Shown here in pieces: positions 17,225 through 24,188 of a stretch of 54,676 nt of DNA. The notes under the pieces are model-generated. The model ran no database searches, was not told the DNA's origin, and saw only the letters and a program-made list of their open reading frames with translations. Source of the stretch: JAASSS01 sp021767745. Lineage in GTDB: Bacteria; Pseudomonadota; Gammaproteobacteria; UBA5335. The translations under genes were made by a program, and so were the position numbers. Each line of letters opens with the position of its first letter. The stretch's first letter is position 1. The stretch lies in contig JAXHVN010000012.1 of NCBI GenBank assembly GCA_034189165.1, positions 1-54,676 of the forward strand, read 5' to 3'.

Positions 17225-17236
17225 ACGCCGGGTGAA

Positions 17237-17398
17237 CTAACGTCGCATCAGGCCGCTTACCAAGGAGATCACGAACAGGATCAGGAAGATCACGAACAGG
17301 ATCGTGGCGATGTTGCTGGCGGCGCCGGCGATGCCGCCGAAGCCCAACACGGCGGCGACCAGCGCGATGATCAGGAAAATGACAGCCCAGCGGAGCAT
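17237..17398 (-). CDS. ytjA: Small membrane protein, DUF1328/YtjA family
   Basis: A 53-residue protein beginning MLRWAVIFLIIALVAAVLGF and ending FVISLVSGLMRR. It is the same length as E. coli YtjA and shares its MFRW, LGFGG and AG.A motifs. Two hydrophobic helices indicate an inner-membrane protein. Function is unknown; homologues are often stress-induced. The start at 17398 has a GAGG ribosome site (minus strand) 7 bases upstream; longer starts add hydrophilic sequence absent from the family. Confidence 0.88.
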   Translation of the reverse strand: MLRWAVIFLIIALVAAVLGFGGIAGAASNIATILFVIFLILFVISLVSGLMRR

Positions 17399-17634
17399 CT
17401 TGTAAACCTCATGGTGGCGGCCTGCTGGCCAGATGGTGGGTGTACTCGGCGCGTTGCGTTGTACCGGAATCCGACCGTGAACCACGCCGTAGGTTCAGTC
17501 GACCAGCGTCCGGCCTCGAATGGCGCGGCGGCAGATCCGCCTCTTGGAGCCGTCCGCCGCATTGACCGAGATCTCGGCCCGGTAATTGCATATCGATGCG
17601 CGAACGTACGCTCCCCGAATACAGGAGACCAGCC
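17399..17634. other. Divergent intergenic region, ytjA and exonuclease
   Basis: 236 bp between two diverging genes, which must hold both promoters. A TTGACC (17561-17566) could be a -35 for the plus-strand gene, but no well-spaced -10 follows. Short inverted repeats such as CGAGATCTCG (17567-17576) are present. I found no gene here. Confidence 0.5.
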
Positions 17635-18153
17635 ATGAGCGCGGTGCCGCTCGTTGGAATTCCCGGCCTGACCCCGATCTTCGTGGATGTGGAGGCATCG
17701 GGCTTTGGCTACGGCAGCTACCCGATCGAGATTGGCTGTGTGCTGGCAGATGGTTCGAAGCACTGCACGCTGATCCGTCCGGCTGCGGACTGGACTCACT
17801 GGGATCCTGCCGCGGAACGCGTCCATGGCATCGGACGGGGCATCCTGTATCGGCGAGGGCGTCCGGTGCGAGAGACGGCGGGCTGGCTGAACGCGCTGAT
17901 CGGACGGCAGACGCTCTACAGCGACAACTGGAGCTTCGACAACAGCTGGATCTGGCGACTGTTCGCCGAGGCGGGCGTGCTGCCGCGCTTTCGGATCGAG
18001 TCACTGCGCACGCTGCTGACCGAGGCGCAGGCGGCACACTGGTATGCGGCCAAGCAGCAGGTCCTGCAGGCGTCACGTATTGAACGCCACCGTGCCAGCG
18101 CCGATGCCTGCGTGCTGCGTCTGACGTACGAGCGGGTCATGGCGTTGCCCTGA
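17635..18153 (+). CDS. DEDDh-type 3'-5' exonuclease-like protein
   Basis: A 172-residue RNase H-fold domain. The ExoI motif FVDVEASGFGYGSYPIEIG supplies the D-x-E pair. ExoII lies in LYSDNWSFDNSWIW. ExoIII is HRASADACV with the His and Asp five residues apart, giving DEDDh order as in RNase T or DNA polymerase III epsilon. There are no further domains. The start ATG at 17635 has AGGAG eight bases upstream. The substrate, DNA or RNA, cannot be told. It probably stands alone, with the thioesterase 63 bp downstream. Confidence 0.75.
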   Translation: MSAVPLVGIPGLTPIFVDVEASGFGYGSYPIEIGCVLADGSKHCTLIRPAADWTHWDPAAERVHGIGRGILYRRGRPVRETAGWLNALIGRQTLYSDNWSFDNSWIWRLFAEAGVLPRFRIESLRTLLTEAQAAHWYAAKQQVLQASRIERHRASADACVLRLTYERVMALP

Positions 18154-18216
18154 CCGGGTTGTCCCTCGCCGGCCGGCTCGGCACAATGCGCCGCCCGTCC
18201 CTGCCGATCAGCCTGC

Positions 18217-18651
18217 ATGTCTCAAGCCGACGACGCCAGCTTTCGCCACAGGTTCCGTCTTGCCGTCCGCTGGGGCGACATGGACGCCTACGGTCACGTG
18301 AACAACGTGCAGTTCTTTCGCTACATCGAAAGTGCGCGCGTGGCCTATCTGCAGGATGTGCTCGGCAGCGCAGTGGGTGGGCAGGGCGAGAACGTGATCG
18401 TCGCCGATTGTCAGCTCAGTTTCCTGCAGCAGGTGGCCTTCCCGGCAGAACTCACGATCGGCTCGCGCGTCGCGCGGCTGGGGCGAAGCAGCTTCACCAT
18501 GGCGCATGAGCTCTGGCGCGGCGATGCGGCCGCGCCGGTCGCGCGTGGGCAGACCGTGCTGGTGTGGTTCGATTTCGGTGGCCAGCGGCCGGTGCCGCTG
18601 CCCGAGTCCCTGCGCGCCCGTCTGTTGGAGTACGAGCCGGGCCTGACCTGA
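18217..18651 (+). CDS. Acyl-CoA thioesterase, 4HBT hotdog fold
   Basis: A 144-residue single hotdog domain. The active-site segment VRWGDMDAYGHVNNVQFFRY carries the conserved Asp of the 4-hydroxybenzoyl-CoA thioesterase type. Core strands CQLSFLQQVAFPAELTIGSR and the final GQTVLVWFDF follow. It resembles YbgC/FadM-like proteins. Substrate chain length is not predictable. The ribosome site is weak. Confidence 0.85.
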   Translation: MSQADDASFRHRFRLAVRWGDMDAYGHVNNVQFFRYIESARVAYLQDVLGSAVGGQGENVIVADCQLSFLQQVAFPAELTIGSRVARLGRSSFTMAHELWRGDAAAPVARGQTVLVWFDFGGQRPVPLPESLRARLLEYEPGLT

Positions 18652-18757
18652 GCGTATGGGAACGGTCCTGTACACAGCGGCTGCAGGCTTGGCGACGGCC
18701 CGCCGCTGATTGTCGGTAGGCGCTAAGCCGGCGTCGTGGGCCCCGCGCAGAAGTGCC

Positions 18758-19918
18758 TCACGACGGCGCTGCCGCGGCTGGGGCGTCATCGCCACGATGG
18801 CAGTCCCGCCCCTGACTTTTTGCGAGGTACAGCGCAGCATCGGCGCGCCCGATGAAGTCCTCGGCGCTGTCGTCCGGTTGCAGACAGGTGTGGCCGATCG
18901 ATGCGGTCACGCCGACCTCTTCGGCACCGGCGGGTTCCAGGCGCCGCAGGCGCACGAGCAGTTGCTCGGCAAGGCGTGGCACGTCATCGGCTTCCGCCAC
19001 CATGAGCAGGATGGCGAATTCCTCTCCGCCGTAGCGGGAAATGAAGTCTTCCTTGCGCATGAAGCAGCGGTTGATCGCATCGGCCGTGGCAATCAGCACC
19101 CGATCGCCCGCCAGATGCCCGTGTTCGTCGTTGATCTGCTTGAAGTGATCCAGGTCCACCATCAGCAGCGCGAGCGTCTGGCCACCGAGCATCGACAGGT
19201 CCATGTAGCGCCGCAGCGCAGCGTCGAAGGCGCGACGGTTGTACACTTTGGTCAGCGGGTCGATCTCCAGCTGCTGCCGCGCGGCCATCAGATCCTTGCG
19301 CATCGCGGTCAGCTGGCGGCTCATGCAGCGGGTTGCCCGTTCGGCGTGCTCACGCTGCCGTTCGGCCTCGGCGAGGCGGCCGGCGAGCTTCTCCATCTCG
19401 CGCGCCTGCTCTTGGCGCTGGCGGTCCAGCGTGAGCACGAGCTGATTGGCAAGCTGGCCGGTGTGGCGGCGGATCTGTTCCAGACTGCCGGTCGCCACGA
19501 CGCGTTCGAAGGCAGCCAGGGATTGGCGGATATCGCGGGAGGTTGCGTTCTGGCGTCGATCCACCTGCCGCAGGTTGTCGACCAGGTCCCAGACCAGCGC
19601 CGTGTAGTCCCGGAGCCGGCGATTGACGTAGCTGCGCTCGCGGACGCGCCGCTCGCGAATGAACTGGCGGACTTGCGCCAGGTCGCGTTCGCCGCTCGTG
19701 GCCGGCGCGGTTGGCTCAGCGTCGGCCGCTGTCTGCTCAAAAGGGATGCCGAGCCGTAGATGGCAGGCCCAGCGCTCGCAGGCAACCAGGAACTGCTCGT
19801 GGTCCTCCTCCTCGATCTCGAAGGCATAGGTGCCGAAGGTGGAGATGGTGTCGGCGAGCGCGTCGAGTCCTGCCATGGCGGCAAGATCCGGCTGCTGGGC
19901 TGCGGTCTCTTCCTTCAT
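18758..19918 (-). CDS. Diguanylate cyclase (GGDEF domain)
   Basis: A 386-residue soluble protein that should make cyclic di-GMP. The N-terminal 210 residues are helical with long coiled coil (DRQRQEQAREMEKLAGRLAE) and contain no recognisable sensor domain. The GGDEF domain occupies about 225-375: DPLTKVYNRRAFDAALRRY, VDLDHFKQINDEHGH and the active motif YGGEEF. An RKED product-inhibition I-site lies five residues before GGEEF, so feedback inhibition is expected. Start ATG at 19918 (MKEETAAQQPD); a longer form to 20077 would run into ttcA on the other strand. Confidence 0.9.
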   Translation of the reverse strand: MKEETAAQQPDLAAMAGLDALADTISTFGTYAFEIEEEDHEQFLVACERWACHLRLGIPFEQTAADAEPTAPATSGERDLAQVRQFIRERRVRERSYVNRRLRDYTALVWDLVDNLRQVDRRQNATSRDIRQSLAAFERVVATGSLEQIRRHTGQLANQLVLTLDRQRQEQAREMEKLAGRLAEAERQREHAERATRCMSRQLTAMRKDLMAARQQLEIDPLTKVYNRRAFDAALRRYMDLSMLGGQTLALLMVDLDHFKQINDEHGHLAGDRVLIATADAINRCFMRKEDFISRYGGEEFAILLMVAEADDVPRLAEQLLVRLRRLEPAGAEEVGVTASIGHTCLQPDDSAEDFIGRADAALYLAKSQGRDCHRGDDAPAAAAPS

Positions 19919-20015
19919 GGCGATCTTGCGTCCGAACAGGCCCAACGGCACGCTCCATCCAGAGTCTTTGCTGGCTATCGACTCCGACTCCCGATCCTTC
20001 AGTGACGATCTGCCG

Positions 20016-20918
20016 ATGACACACATGCCCACTGCGCTCTCGACCCCCGATTCCGTCTCGGCCCGCAAGCTCGCCAAGCGGCTGCGTCGCCGGGTGGGCC
20101 AGGCGATCGCCGACTACGGCATGATCGAGCAGGGCGATCGGGTGATGGTGTGCCTGTCCGGCGGCAAGGACTCCTATACGCTGCTGGACATGCTGCTCAG
20201 CCTGCAGCGGTCGGCCCCTGTGGACTTTGCGCTCACCGCCGTGAACCTCGATCAGAAGCAGCCGGGCTTTCCGGCCGAGGTGTTGCCGGATTATCTGACG
20301 CGCCTCGGCATCGACTACCGGATTCTCGAGCAGGACACCTACAGCGTGGTGCAACGAGTGGTGCCCGCGGGCAAGACCTATTGCGGATTGTGTTCGCGCC
20401 TGCGTCGCGGCGCGCTATACGAGTTCGCTGCGCGTGAGGGCTACACCAAGATCGCGCTCGGGCACCATCGCGACGACATCCTTGAGACGCTCTTTTTGAA
20501 CCTGTTCCATGGGGGGCGGCTGGCCGCGATGCCGCCGCGACTGCGCAGCGATGACGGCCGCCACACCGTGATCCGGCCGTTGGCCTACTGTACTGAGCGC
20601 GACATCGCCCGATATTCGGCGCTGCAGGGCCACCCGATCATCCCGTGTACCTTGTGCGGGTCGCAGGAGACGGCACAGCGTCAGGCGATAAAGCGCATGC
20701 TGGCGACGTGGGAGCGGGAAATGCCGGGACGGGCGGAGGTGATGATGGCTGCGCTGCAGAACGTGCGCCCGTCACATCTGCTGGATCGCTCGCTGCACGA
20801 CTTCGGCAACGGCACGTCCGAGAGCGACGATGACGGTGGTTGGCTGGTGCCCCGGCGGGCGCCGGTGGCGGAAGAAGAGGCGGCCGGACCGGCCGCCTCG
20901 TTCGGAGGTCGTGACTAG
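20016..20918 (+). CDS. ttcA: tRNA 2-thiocytidine biosynthesis protein TtcA
   Basis: TtcA thiolates C32 of certain tRNAs with ATP and a labile [4Fe-4S] cluster. The 300 residues have the PP-loop SGGKDS (48-53), the first cluster pair C123/C126 in TYCGLCSRLRRGALYEFA and C211/C214 in IPCTLCGSQE, matching the E. coli cluster cysteines. LGHHRDDILETLFLNLFHGG is the family signature. The ATG at 20016 (MTHMPTAL) is chosen; 20025 is possible. Its TAG overlaps the opposite gene's stop as CTAG, and its last codons contain a perfect hairpin. Confidence 0.95.
   Translation: MTHMPTALSTPDSVSARKLAKRLRRRVGQAIADYGMIEQGDRVMVCLSGGKDSYTLLDMLLSLQRSAPVDFALTAVNLDQKQPGFPAEVLPDYLTRLGIDYRILEQDTYSVVQRVVPAGKTYCGLCSRLRRGALYEFAAREGYTKIALGHHRDDILETLFLNLFHGGRLAAMPPRLRSDDGRHTVIRPLAYCTERDIARYSALQGHPIIPCTLCGSQETAQRQAIKRMLATWEREMPGRAEVMMAALQNVRPSHLLDRSLHDFGNGTSESDDDGGWLVPRRAPVAEEEAAGPAASFGGRD
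20877..20899 (-). terminator. Hairpin terminator for the exported 142-aa gene, inside ttcA
   Basis: GAGGCGGCCGG (20877-20887), one central base, and CCGGCCGCCTC (20889-20899) form a perfect 11-bp inverted repeat. Read on the minus strand it starts 16 bases after the stop of the exported-protein gene and is followed by a pyrimidine tract TCTTCTTCC. It encodes the ttcA C-terminus on the plus strand. The T-tract is imperfect, so termination strength is uncertain. Confidence 0.5.
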
Positions 20919-21343
20919 CGTCCCTGCAGCTCCGGCGCCGGCACGAACTCGTAGGTCTTGACGAAGCTCGTCTTCGGCTGGGAGGCGTAGACCGTCACTT
21001 CCAGCTCGTCGCCGTCATCGCCCTCGACGATGACGATCGACCGGCCGTAGGACTGCGAGAACAGCGCGCCTACTGCGGCCACGTCCTGATCCAGCGAAGC
21101 GTTGCGCTGACTCGAGAAGGCCATCGCATCCACCGTGCCCCATTCGCATTCGCCCTTCGGGCACTGGCCCACGGCGCGCATCTTCGGCTTGCCGTTCTGC
21201 ATCTTCAGCTGCAGGTACTTGACGACGGCGTTGCTGTCCTTCGCCTTCCAATAGCCGAGGTAGTCGTCGGGCTGGGCAGCGCCGGCTGTGCCGGCAATGG
21301 CAAACGCGGCCGTGCCGGCGGCGATCAAAGCGTTACGGATCAT
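20915..21343 (-). CDS. Exported protein with CPxxxCxWG motif
   Basis: A 142-residue protein with a clear signal peptide (MIRNALIAAGTAAFAIAGTA, cleavage after GAA near residue 23). The mature part starts DDYLGYWKAKDSNAVVKYLQ and contains MRAVGQCPKGECEWGTVDAM. A small beta-rich fold with a CP-x3-C-x-WG motif occurs in many secreted bacterial proteins of unknown role; I do not know a formal name. The ribosome site AAGGAG lies six bases before the start. It converges on ttcA with CTAG shared by both stops. Confidence 0.7.
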   Translation of the reverse strand: MIRNALIAAGTAAFAIAGTAGAAQPDDYLGYWKAKDSNAVVKYLQLKMQNGKPKMRAVGQCPKGECEWGTVDAMAFSSQRNASLDQDVAAVGALFSQSYGRSIVIVEGDDGDELEVTVYASQPKTSFVKTYEFVPAPELQGR

Positions 21344-21662
21344 CCAATGCTCCTTGGTGGGATGAAGATTCTGCGGTTCCCGTGATCGGGACGGCCCTCG
21401 CCGTCAGAAAGTTCCTACGCGCAGGTGCTCACCCGGTTGACGCAGCAGGTCACTTGCTGACCGACGCAGGAACCCGGTCCTGCCCCCTCGCTCGCTGGCG
21501 GGCCGTCTCCAAGTCGACGTTTTCTCGCTGGTTTTCATCGTCTGCACCGGCCATGGCACGCGGGTTGCTCAAGCCCTGGACAGGTGAAGCCGATCGCTTT
21601 GCTGGGCCTGCCGACGGGGCGGCCGACAAAAACCATAACGCGAGAGACGAGACCGGAGAACA
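21344..21662. other. Divergent intergenic region between two exported-protein genes
   Basis: A 319-bp region between two diverging small exported-protein genes. Apart from the sigma-E-like -35 at 21409-21415 and a GGAGAA ribosome site before 21663, I see no clear promoter, RNA gene or repeat. Short open frames cross it but have no supporting features. Confidence 0.5.
21393..21415 (-). promoter_or_regulatory. Possible sigma-E-type promoter of the exported-protein gene
   Basis: On the minus strand GGAACTT (21409-21415) is an exact match to the sigma-E -35 consensus. After 16 bp comes GTCCCG, matching only the first three bases of the usual GTCTAA-like -10. It lies about 66 bases before the ATG of an exported protein, which suits an envelope-stress gene. 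The poor -10 keeps confidence low. Confidence 0.3.
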
Positions 21663-22052
21663 ATGATGAAAAACAAGATTGCCATGCTGGGCGCCCTGGC
21701 GCTGCTGCCGTTCGCCGCGCAGGCGGAGCTGAACCCGATGTCGGCCCAGGAGCTGAGCGCGGTCAACGGCCAGGGCTGGGAGGTGCAGTTCGGCACGGAG
21801 GTGCTGGTCGAGGCGATGTCCGTCACCGAATTCTACGGCGCGGTGGTGCCGGAGGCGGTGCAGGTGTCGATCAGCGAGCGGCTGGCGGCGCGTGACATTG
21901 ATCTGGCGACCCGGATCGCGGATCGGCGTGCGGACGTGCTGACGCTGGCCGAGGCGGTCATCGCCGACATCCAGAGCGAGATCGATGGCAACCCGCTGCT
22001 CGGCTTCCTGCTGCAGGACTACCTGCCGATCTCCGTGCAGTACGTCGACTAG
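21663..22052 (+). CDS. Small exported protein with ELSxVxGQ motif
   Basis: A 129-residue protein with a signal peptide MMKNKIAMLGALALLPFAAQ ending AQA. The mature N-terminus reads ELNPMSAQELSAVNGQGWEV. Gammaproteobacterial exported proteins with an M-x3-ELSxVxGQ start (DUF6160-like) are familiar but uncharacterised; this assignment is from memory of the motif. The rest is acidic and helical with no enzymatic motif. The start at 21663 (ATGATG) has GGAGAA upstream. Two strong hairpins follow the stop. Confidence 0.65.
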   Translation: MMKNKIAMLGALALLPFAAQAELNPMSAQELSAVNGQGWEVQFGTEVLVEAMSVTEFYGAVVPEAVQVSISERLAARDIDLATRIADRRADVLTLAEAVIADIQSEIDGNPLLGFLLQDYLPISVQYVD

Positions 22053-22065
22053 CAACGCATCGTCC

Positions 22066-22130
22066 CGCCGCCGCCTTGGCGGCGGCGACAGCCAACGCGG
22101 CGGACCGTCCGGTCCGCCGCACCGGGTTTT
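22066..22130 (+). terminator. Tandem hairpins, likely bidirectional terminator
   Basis: The first inverted repeat is CGCCGCCGCC (22066-22075) with GGCGGCGGCG (22078-22087). The second is GCGGCGGACC (22097-22106), loop GTCC, GGTCCGCCGC (22111-22120), followed by ACCGGG and TTTT (22127-22130). The second plus its T-run is a good plus-strand terminator for the small exported gene. The T-run abuts the stop of the convergent acyl-CoA synthetase, and the hairpins read the other way could also end that gene. Confidence 0.75.
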
Positions 22131-23954
22131 CTAGAAGCGATAGGCGCCGCTGGTGATCTTGTCGTACACGTCTGCCGTCAGCGGCACGTAGGTCTTCTCC
22201 CCGGGCAGCAGCGCGAACAGCGGATCGTCGGTGGCACCGGGATCGAAGGCTTCCTTCTTCAGGTCCGCCTTTTTGTACTTGAAGGTGCCGGTGGTCTCCA
22301 TGCTCTGGCGCAGCCGCAGGAACAGCGGCACTGCATAGGGCGGCAGCTCCGTGCGCAGGTAGCCCAGCACGTTATCGAGGTCCAGCTCCGATTCCGGCAC
22401 GTCCGGCGTGATCGCCGCCATGCCCGCCCGGCCGTCGGTCTCAGGAATCTGCACGCCATAGACCACCGCCTCGGCGATCTGCGGATGCGAGGCGAGAATG
22501 CTTTCCAACTCGGTGGTCGACACGTTCTCGCCCTTCCAGCGGAAGGTGTCGCCGGTCCGGTCCACGAACTGGTAGTGACGAAAGCCGACCTCCTTCACCA
22601 GATCGCCGGTATTGAAGTACGAGTCACCTTCCTTGAAGACATCGCGCAGTAGCGCCGCCTCGGTCTTCTCCTTCTGGGTGTAGCCCACGAAGGGCGTTGC
22701 CGGCGTGACCCTGCCGATCAGCAGACCCGCCTCGCCTCGCTCTGCCGGAATCAGGTGGCCCTGCGCATCGCGCACGGGCTGATCGGCATCGCGATCGTAC
22801 TTCACCAGAGCGATGTTGCCGCCGCCGAAGCCGATGGTGTTGTCCATGTTGAACACGTTCAGGAAGGCAACGTTGCCTTCGCTGGAGGCGTAGAACTCCA
22901 GGACCCGCTCGATGCCGAAACGCTCCTTGAATTGCTTCCAGATCTTCGGTCGCAGGCCGTTGCCGATCATCAGGCGCACCCGATTGTCGGCATCGTCGGG
23001 TTGTGCCGGCCGGTTGAGCAGGTAGCGGCAGAGTTCGCCCACATAGCCGAAGCCGGTGCACTGGTAGCGGCGGATATCGGTCCAGAATTCCGAGGCGCTG
23101 AAGCGCCGGCGCAGCACCACCGCAGCCGGTCCGGCCACCACGGCGCCCCAGCACACCAGCAGGCCGGTCGCATGGTAGAGCGGCAGCGTCAGGTAGAAGA
23201 CATCGTCCGCCCGCATGCCGGCGACGACGTGCCCGAAGCCGGCATGCGCGGCCAGCCAACGCTCATGATTGGTGATCGAGGCCTTCGGCAGCCCGGTGGT
23301 GCCGGAGGTGTAGATGTAGAACAGCTCGTCCTTGCGACCGATCTGCTCCGTGATCGCGGGATTGTCGGTCGGCTGGCCGGCGGTCTCGGCCGCCAGGTTG
23401 TGCCAGCCGGTCGGCGCCTCGCCCTGCTCACGCAGCGTGTCCACATCCGGCATGCAGAAGAAGCGGTCGTCCGCAACATCGAGCTGCTCGCGGATCTCGT
23501 CGATCGCGCCGGTCAGTTCGCCGCCGCAGACGACCATCTTCGGCTTTACCAGGTTGATGCTGTGGGTCAGCACCTTGCCGGTCTGCGACGTGTTCAGCAG
23601 CGAGGCGACCGCGCCGACCTTGGCGATGCCGATGGCGCAGATCAGGAATTCCGGCCGGTTTTCCATCATCAGCGCAACCACATCGCCGCGCTCGATACCC
23701 TGCGCCAGCAGGAAGTGGGCGACCCGGTTGGCCTGCTCGTTGAACTGCCGATAGCTGACGGAGCGATCGTCCTGGATCAGTGCCGGGCGATCGCCGTGCC
23801 GGGCTGCCGCCTCGGCGATCACGCGACCCAGGCTCATCTGCTTGCGCAACGGGTTCAGGATCCGGCCGGCCTTGAGAAAGTCCGGTGTGCGGGCGATCAG
23901 GCTCGGCACGCGCCGCACAACCTGTCCGGCAGTGATCGTCTCGTCGCTACTCAT
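22131..23954 (-). CDS. FATP-type (very-)long-chain acyl-CoA synthetase
   Basis: A 607-residue member of the adenylate-forming family that activates fatty acids with ATP and CoA. The P-loop is YIYTSGTTGLPKASITNHER. LEFYASSEGNVAFLNV, FRWKGENVSTTELESIL and the C-terminal GTFKYKKADLKKEAFDP are motifs of the FATP/SLC27 branch rather than of FadD. A short amphipathic N-terminus precedes NPLRKQMSLGRVIAEAA. The ATG at 23954 (MSSDETITAGQ) has AAGGA upstream and fits the family length; earlier starts add an Arg-rich leader. Substrate chain length is not predictable. Confidence 0.88.
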   Translation of the reverse strand: MSSDETITAGQVVRRVPSLIARTPDFLKAGRILNPLRKQMSLGRVIAEAAARHGDRPALIQDDRSVSYRQFNEQANRVAHFLLAQGIERGDVVALMMENRPEFLICAIGIAKVGAVASLLNTSQTGKVLTHSINLVKPKMVVCGGELTGAIDEIREQLDVADDRFFCMPDVDTLREQGEAPTGWHNLAAETAGQPTDNPAITEQIGRKDELFYIYTSGTTGLPKASITNHERWLAAHAGFGHVVAGMRADDVFYLTLPLYHATGLLVCWGAVVAGPAAVVLRRRFSASEFWTDIRRYQCTGFGYVGELCRYLLNRPAQPDDADNRVRLMIGNGLRPKIWKQFKERFGIERVLEFYASSEGNVAFLNVFNMDNTIGFGGGNIALVKYDRDADQPVRDAQGHLIPAERGEAGLLIGRVTPATPFVGYTQKEKTEAALLRDVFKEGDSYFNTGDLVKEVGFRHYQFVDRTGDTFRWKGENVSTTELESILASHPQIAEAVVYGVQIPETDGRAGMAAITPDVPESELDLDNVLGYLRTELPPYAVPLFLRLRQSMETTGTFKYKKADLKKEAFDPGATDDPLFALLPGEKTYVPLTADVYDKITSGAYRF

Positions 23955-24055
23955 GGCTTCGTCCTTCACTTGCCGGCGCGCCGCTCGTCCTGAGCGTGCG
24001 TTCGTCGAACGCCGGCATCTCTGGTATGGGTTCAGGGGAACACTAGAGGCGGCAA

Positions 24056-24084
24056 ACGATAATGGTGTTGCGCCAGACCGTAAA
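24056..24084 (-). promoter_or_regulatory. Candidate promoter for the acyl-CoA synthetase gene
   Basis: Minus strand: -35 TTTACG (24079-24084), 17-bp spacer, -10 TATCGT (24056-24061). This gives a leader of about 95 nt before the ATG at 23954. The boxes are moderate matches. Confidence 0.4.
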
Positions 24085-24105
24085 GCAGGATGCCCGCCGG
24101 AGCGA

Positions 24106-24134
24106 ATGACAGTGTCACAGTCAGTGCGTAACAT
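24106..24134 (+). promoter_or_regulatory. Candidate promoter of the gsp operon with palindrome over the -35
   Basis: -35 ATGACA (24106-24111), 17-bp spacer, -10 TAACAT (24129-24134), about 55 bp before the gspC ATG. The sequence TGACAGTGTCA (24107-24117), a perfect short palindrome, overlaps the -35 and could be an operator. The promoter spacing is ideal; the operator is inference. Confidence 0.5.
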
Positions 24135-24188
24135 CGGCCGCCATCGCTCGGCCAGGGACGCTGACATCGCGTCGGGCCGCGCCGCCAC

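Noticed and set aside
20016..20077. A longer start for the diguanylate cyclase reaching 20077
   Set aside because: It would overlap the ttcA start region, and the added N-terminus has no conserved features; the ATG at 19918 is simpler.
21382..21666. A 94-codon open frame in the intergenic region before the ELSxVxGQ protein
   Set aside because: No ribosome site, a GTG start and no motif. It ends inside the start of the real gene. It looks like non-coding DNA.
22755..23993. Plus-strand open frame over the acyl-CoA synthetase
   Set aside because: Antisense to a well-supported enzyme and without family likeness.
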